From: Bradyrhizobium sp. dw_78
GTDB taxonomy: Bacteria; Pseudomonadota; Alphaproteobacteria; Rhizobiales; Xanthobacteraceae
Direction of reading: 5' to 3'
Assembly (NCBI RefSeq): GCF_018449525.1
Contig: NZ_JAAVUS010000001.1
Span: 186,001 to 250,000 of the forward strand
DNA length: 64,000 bases
The notes below the pieces were generated by a model. It did not search any database and was not told where the DNA came from. It saw only the letters and a program-made list of their open reading frames with translations. Shown piece after piece: positions 60,743 through 64,000 of the stretch. A program made the position numbers and the translations under genes. Positions within the stretch are counted from its first letter, which is position 1; the number at the start of each line of letters is the position of its first letter.

Positions 60743-61197
60743 GGACGCCAAATTCCGCTTCGCGAGCGATGCGAAGGTATATGAATTGCCAGGAACGCGG
60801 TGAGGACAATAGCCACGGCACGGGAAATCACCCGGCGCGCAGCGAATCAGGCTGAAACGAGAATAGCGCAAGGTTTTCGCGCGGCGCTTGTTAAAAATGT
60901 CCGCGGCCGATGCTCCATCGGGGCCGGCGATCGTTTCCTGGCCCGGTGAGGCTTGGCGGCAACGCTCCGATCCGGGGCCTTTCCCGGTTCTGGTGGAAAT
61001 CAGGATCGAGGCTCTATCCTTTTATTTTGATGCGCTTTCTTGACGCGAAACGGTACCGCTTTGCGTGAAAACGCTGTTGACCATCACAAATGCCGGAACC
61101 CGGTCCGAAACGGCCGATTTGTCTTGAATGCGCCGCTATCTTCGGTCATCTGCCCTTAGTGATCCGGTGTCGACTCGGGGACTATGCAAGGGCGATG
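60743..61197. other. Intergenic region before the L,D-transpeptidase gene
   Basis: About 455 bp with no gene. It holds a CTCTAG-family repeat core at 61018-61079 and should contain promoters of the two divergent genes. An in-frame extension of the transpeptidase frame to 61090 is not believed, because a signal peptide begins at 61198. Confidence 0.55.
61018..61079. repeat. Partial dispersed repeat (CTCTAG family core)
   Basis: TTCTTGACGCGAAACGGTAC and GCGTGAAAACGCTGTTG correspond to the core of the element at 15644-15712 (TTCTTCACGCGAACCGGTAT and CGAAAACGCTCTAG). The outer CTCTAG ends are lost. Confidence 0.6.
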
Positions 61198-62436
61198 ATG
61201 ATCAAACGCATTCTGACGATTTGTGCTGCCGTGACGGCTGGCGCGGCGGGTATCTCGATTGCGCACGCGCAGCAGGACGGCTATCCGCCGCCCCGGGGCG
61301 CCGTCTATTCGCCTTATCCGCCGGGCGGTGATCCGGCAGATTATCGCCGCGGCTCCAACTCGCCGAATTTCGATTCGCTCGGAGACGACGAGGCGTCGGA
61401 TGATGGCGAGGGCTCGACCGCGCTGCCGCCTCCGGGACCCGTGATGTCGCCCGAGGATCCCCGTTACGGTCGCCCGATGGCTCCGCCGCCGGCTTATTCC
61501 GACCGTGCCGCGCCGTCTGGCCCGGTCATGTCGCCGGACGATCCGCGCTATGGCCAGCCGATGGCCGCTCCGCCGGCCTATTCCAATCGCAGCGCGTCGG
61601 CGCCAACCGGTCCTGTGATGTCGCCGGACGACCCGCGTTACGGCCGTCCTGCCGGCCCGCCGCCGGTGATCTATTCCGACCGCAATGCTCCGGCCGATGG
61701 CAACACGGGCTTGCGTCCGCCCGAAGCCGTCGGGAATCCGGACTATTCCGCCCCCGCTCGGCAGCCATCCGCGGCGGCCGGCGACCGACCGGTGTCGGTG
61801 GCAGTGCTGCCACCCGAAGATCAGCCAGAATCCGGCTCCGCGGATCTCGCGCCCAACCTGCGCCGGCAGGAGGTCTCTTTCGTCACCAAGGAGCCGGCGG
61901 GAACGATCATCGTCGATACCCCCAATACCTACCTTTATTACGTGCTGGGTGGCGGCCGTGCGATGCGTTACGGCGTCCGCGTCGGCCGCGACGGTTTCAC
62001 CTGGAACGGCGTGCAGAAGATTACCCGTAAGGCTGAGTGGCCGGATTGGCACCCGCCGACGGAAATGATCGATCGCCAGCCCTATCTGCCGCGTTTCATG
62101 GCGGGCGGTCCCGGCAACCCGTTGGGCGCGCGCGCGATGTATCTCGGATCGACCGTCTATCGCATCCACGGCACCAATCAGCCGTCGACGATCGGCAAGT
62201 TCGTCTCGTCGGGCTGCATCGGCATGCTGAATGAGGACGTCGAGGACCTGTTCGACCGGGTCAAGGTTGGCACCCGCGTGGTGGTGTGGCCCGGCAATCC
62301 GGCCGCGATCGCATCGGCGCAGCCGGTTCCCGGACCGAATGCCGGTCCGGCTTCGCCTGCCCAGGCCTCGGCCGTTCCGGGCGGAACCCAGCCGACCGTG
62401 GTGCCGCCGCTGGGCGCGCCGGTCACGGTGCGGTAA
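61198..62436 (+). CDS. L,D-transpeptidase (YkuD) with proline-rich repeats
   Basis: 412 residues, secreted. Signal peptide MIKRILTICAAVTAGAAGISIAHA. A disordered Pro-rich region holds three copies of a unit beginning GPVMSP(E/D)DPRYG. The YkuD domain spans about residues 220-375, with FVTKEPAGTIIVDTPNTYLYYV at its start and IHGTNQPSTIGKFVSSGCIGML as the active site, giving catalytic His and Cys. The canonical Arg after SxGC-x is Gly here. It should cross-link peptidoglycan or attach proteins to it. The ATG at 61198 fits AAGGG better than the one at 61195. A strong terminator follows. Confidence 0.93.
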   Translation: MIKRILTICAAVTAGAAGISIAHAQQDGYPPPRGAVYSPYPPGGDPADYRRGSNSPNFDSLGDDEASDDGEGSTALPPPGPVMSPEDPRYGRPMAPPPAYSDRAAPSGPVMSPDDPRYGQPMAAPPAYSNRSASAPTGPVMSPDDPRYGRPAGPPPVIYSDRNAPADGNTGLRPPEAVGNPDYSAPARQPSAAAGDRPVSVAVLPPEDQPESGSADLAPNLRRQEVSFVTKEPAGTIIVDTPNTYLYYVLGGGRAMRYGVRVGRDGFTWNGVQKITRKAEWPDWHPPTEMIDRQPYLPRFMAGGPGNPLGARAMYLGSTVYRIHGTNQPSTIGKFVSSGCIGMLNEDVEDLFDRVKVGTRVVVWPGNPAAIASAQPVPGPNAGPASPAQASAVPGGTQPTVVPPLGAPVTVR

Positions 62437-62490
62437 GCGGCCCTTATAAATTGGCCCTTATCGGGCCCGGTTCCGTTCGATTGAAGTGGT

Positions 62491-62533
62491 AAGAAGCTCT
62501 CGATCCCCTGCCGGGGACGGGAGCTTCTTTTTT
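62491..62533 (+). terminator. Rho-independent terminator of the L,D-transpeptidase gene
   Basis: AAGAAGCTC (62491-62499) pairs with GAGCTTCTT (62521-62529), an inner CCCC/GGGG stem strengthens it, and a run of six T follows. The T-run ends at the stop codon of the convergent dehydrogenase gene, so it may work in both directions. Confidence 0.85.
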
Positions 62534-63491
62534 ACGGCAGCGTCCGCAGTGGCGTGCCTTTGAGCCAGCCGTCGATGTTTTCGACCATTTGGCCATAATG
62601 GGCGCGGAATGCGTCTTCCGACACGTAGCCGAGATGCGGCGTCAGCACGATGTTGTCGAGCTTGCGGAAGGGATGACCGACCGGCAGCGGCTCGACCGAG
62701 AACACGTCGATCCCGGCGCCCGCGATCTTGCGCTGCTGCAAGGTCTCCAGCAGGGCCGCCTCGTCGACGATCGGACCTCGCGAGGTATTGACGAGATAGG
62801 ACGTCGGCTTCATGCGGGCCAGATCCTCGCGTCCGACCAGGCCGCGCGAGCGCGGGCTCAGCACCACGTGGATCGTGATGACATCGGCGGTCGCGAATAA
62901 TTGCTCCTTGGTCGCGTAACCGACCCCGACTTCCTTGCAGCGTTCCGGCGTCAGGTTGGGGCTCCAGGCGATCACGTTCATGCCGAACGCCTTGCCGAGA
63001 CCGGCCATCTTGCTGCCCAGCTTGCCGAGGCCGACGATGCCGAGCGTCCGGCCCTCGATCTCGATGCCGCAGAATTTCTGCCAGGGCTCGCCCGCATGCA
63101 TGCGCGCGTTCTCGCGGCCGATACCCCGGGTCAATTCCAGGATCAGGCCCATCGTCAGCGGCGCGGTGGGATCCTGCTTCCACAGCGTGCCGCACAGCAC
63201 GACGCCGCGTTCTCTTGCGGCTTCCGTGTCGATCGCCGCGTTGCGCATGCCCGAGGTGATCAGGAGTTTCAGCTTGGGCAGTGCTTCAAGCAATTGGCGC
63301 GGGAATGGCGTGCGCTCGCGCATCGCGCAGACGATGTCGAAATCCTTCAAGGCGCTGGCGGCGGCTTCCGTCGAGACAAATGGCTCGGTGAACGCCGTGA
63401 CGTCGACACGGTCCCCGATCTTCGACCAGTCCGCGATCGCCAGGGTGATGTCGAAATAATCGTCGAGAATTGCACAGCGCAACCGCGTCAT
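62532..63491 (-). CDS. D-2-hydroxyacid dehydrogenase (NAD-binding)
   Basis: 319 residues of the D-isomer-specific 2-hydroxyacid dehydrogenase family. The nucleotide-binding domain has LGIVGLGKLGSKMAGLGKAFGM (about residues 150-171). The catalytic Arg is in LVNTSRGPIVDEAALLE, the Glu in GIDVFSVEPLP and the His in LTPHLGYV. It reduces a 2-keto acid or oxidises a D-2-hydroxyacid; the exact substrate (glycerate, phosphoglycerate-like or other) is not determined. It is convergent with the L,D-transpeptidase gene. The conserved Glu and His are both present, so it should be active. Confidence 0.93.
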   Translation of the reverse strand: MTRLRCAILDDYFDITLAIADWSKIGDRVDVTAFTEPFVSTEAAASALKDFDIVCAMRERTPFPRQLLEALPKLKLLITSGMRNAAIDTEAARERGVVLCGTLWKQDPTAPLTMGLILELTRGIGRENARMHAGEPWQKFCGIEIEGRTLGIVGLGKLGSKMAGLGKAFGMNVIAWSPNLTPERCKEVGVGYATKEQLFATADVITIHVVLSPRSRGLVGREDLARMKPTSYLVNTSRGPIVDEAALLETLQQRKIAGAGIDVFSVEPLPVGHPFRKLDNIVLTPHLGYVSEDAFRAHYGQMVENIDGWLKGTPLRTLP

Positions 63492-63625
63492 GGAAAAGCC
63501 CGTTCATGGCGATGAAGACGGCCGCAAATGAACCGTCGGGGAACGGCATGGTCGCGCGCAATTTGCGGGCGCGCAAGCATGGAACGGCCCGCAACAGCAG
63601 GAACGGCTGTAAGGGAGGGGATAGG

Positions 63626-63880
63626 TTACGAGGGCGCCTGCGATTTGAGTCCCTTGGCGGCCCGGATCTCGGCGAGCATCGACCGGACCGCGGGCGATAG
63701 CGCCGTCTCCTTGGCGCGGCAGGCAGGTCCGGGACCTCGCATATAGTATAGTTCCGGCCGGTAGGGATCGAACGCCTTGACGAAGAACAGGTACAAAAAT
63801 GCCCTGAATTCACTGAGCAGACCGGATTTGGGGGCGTTCTCTTCCCGGGAGGGGAGGGATGCGGGGGTGACGTTTGCCAT
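63626..63880 (-). CDS. Small hypothetical protein
   Basis: 84 residues from the ATG at 63880; 33 more in-frame codons upstream are possible. The sequence has LLSEFRAFLYLFFVKAFDPYRPELYYMRGPG in the middle, a short hydrophobic stretch (FLYLFFV) too short for a sure membrane helix, and a basic C-terminal half, AKETALSPAVRSMLAEIRAAKGLK. I do not recognise the family. The coding-like composition and ordered sequence support a real gene, but nothing else does. It lies 134 bp upstream of the dehydrogenase gene on the same strand. Confidence 0.55.
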   Translation of the reverse strand: MANVTPASLPSREENAPKSGLLSEFRAFLYLFFVKAFDPYRPELYYMRGPGPACRAKETALSPAVRSMLAEIRAAKGLKSQAPS

Positions 63881-64000
63881 GACGCGGGCCCTGCTACTCG
63901 CCTGCGGCTCCTGCCGTATGACGGGCGCTTTCGGCGCCGGGAACGAGCTTTGGCCCAATCTGTTAAAACAAGCTTTCAATTGTCATGATCTGGCGCGCAC

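Noticed and set aside
1..64000. tRNA, rRNA or CRISPR loci
   Set aside because: No cloverleaf-like sequence with a T-loop, no rRNA segments, and no regularly spaced short repeats were found by eye.

Overview
The window is GC-rich with strong third-position G/C bias. Gene content and intergenic repeats point to the Bradyrhizobium/Rhodopseudomonas group of Alphaproteobacteria (Nitrobacteraceae), most likely Bradyrhizobium. The main clues are a transaldolase/glucose-6-phosphate isomerase fusion, a DUF6894 protein, dispersed palindromes beginning GTCATTCC, CTCTAG and CTCTCCC, and one translated repeat I remember from this genus. No rRNA, tRNA, CRISPR array, transposase or integrase was seen.

Layout. 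1-6.4 kb (minus strand): hexose-phosphate oxidation, read as tal-pgi, gnd, zwf, pgl, gntK (the last cut by the window edge). 6.4-7.5 kb: no recognised gene. 7.5-12.3 kb: the conserved prkA-yeaH-spoVR triad. 12.4-17.7 kb (minus): pqqABCDE, followed without a break by a proline iminopeptidase and an unknown protein. 18-20.5 kb (plus): a DUF6894 protein, an exported sorbosone/glucose dehydrogenase-like beta-propeller and a dihaem cytochrome c, a plausible PQQ-linked periplasmic oxidation module. Periplasmic gluconate would feed the gluconokinase and pentose-phosphate genes at the left edge. 20.5-28.7 kb: amidase, glutathione peroxidase with a DUF3297 protein, malonyl-CoA decarboxylase, an AraC regulator divergent from an MFS pump, and an MHS-type symporter with a DJ-1/PfpI protein.

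29-38.6 kb is the centre of interest. It holds a complete Nit1C-type cluster: MSMEG_0572/Sll0783 protein, nitrilase, radical SAM protein, GNAT, AIR-synthase-like protein, glycosyltransferase, MSMEG_0570 protein and flavin oxidoreductase, followed by a solute-binding protein. A MocR-type regulator is divergent from it. The intergenic region carries an exact consensus sigma-54 promoter and a set of direct repeats that could be the MocR operator. The family is linked to nitrogen starvation and, in one pseudomonad, to cyanide use. Its chemistry is not settled as far as I know.

38.9-40.7 kb: a DyP peroxidase carrying an encapsulin-loading tail, with its encapsulin shell gene. 40.8-50.2 kb is a patchy accessory stretch: GFA protein, two unknown proteins, LysR with an alpha/beta hydrolase, a TonB siderophore receptor and an AraC regulator, with two pairs of long direct repeats and much non-coding mosaic DNA. 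50.2-64 kb returns to ordinary chromosome: intracellular PHB depolymerase, GST (with a second sigma-54-like promoter), cupin, SMP-30 protein, MoxR and VWA proteins, two sulfurtransferases, an L,D-transpeptidase with an altered active-site motif, and a D-2-hydroxyacid dehydrogenase.
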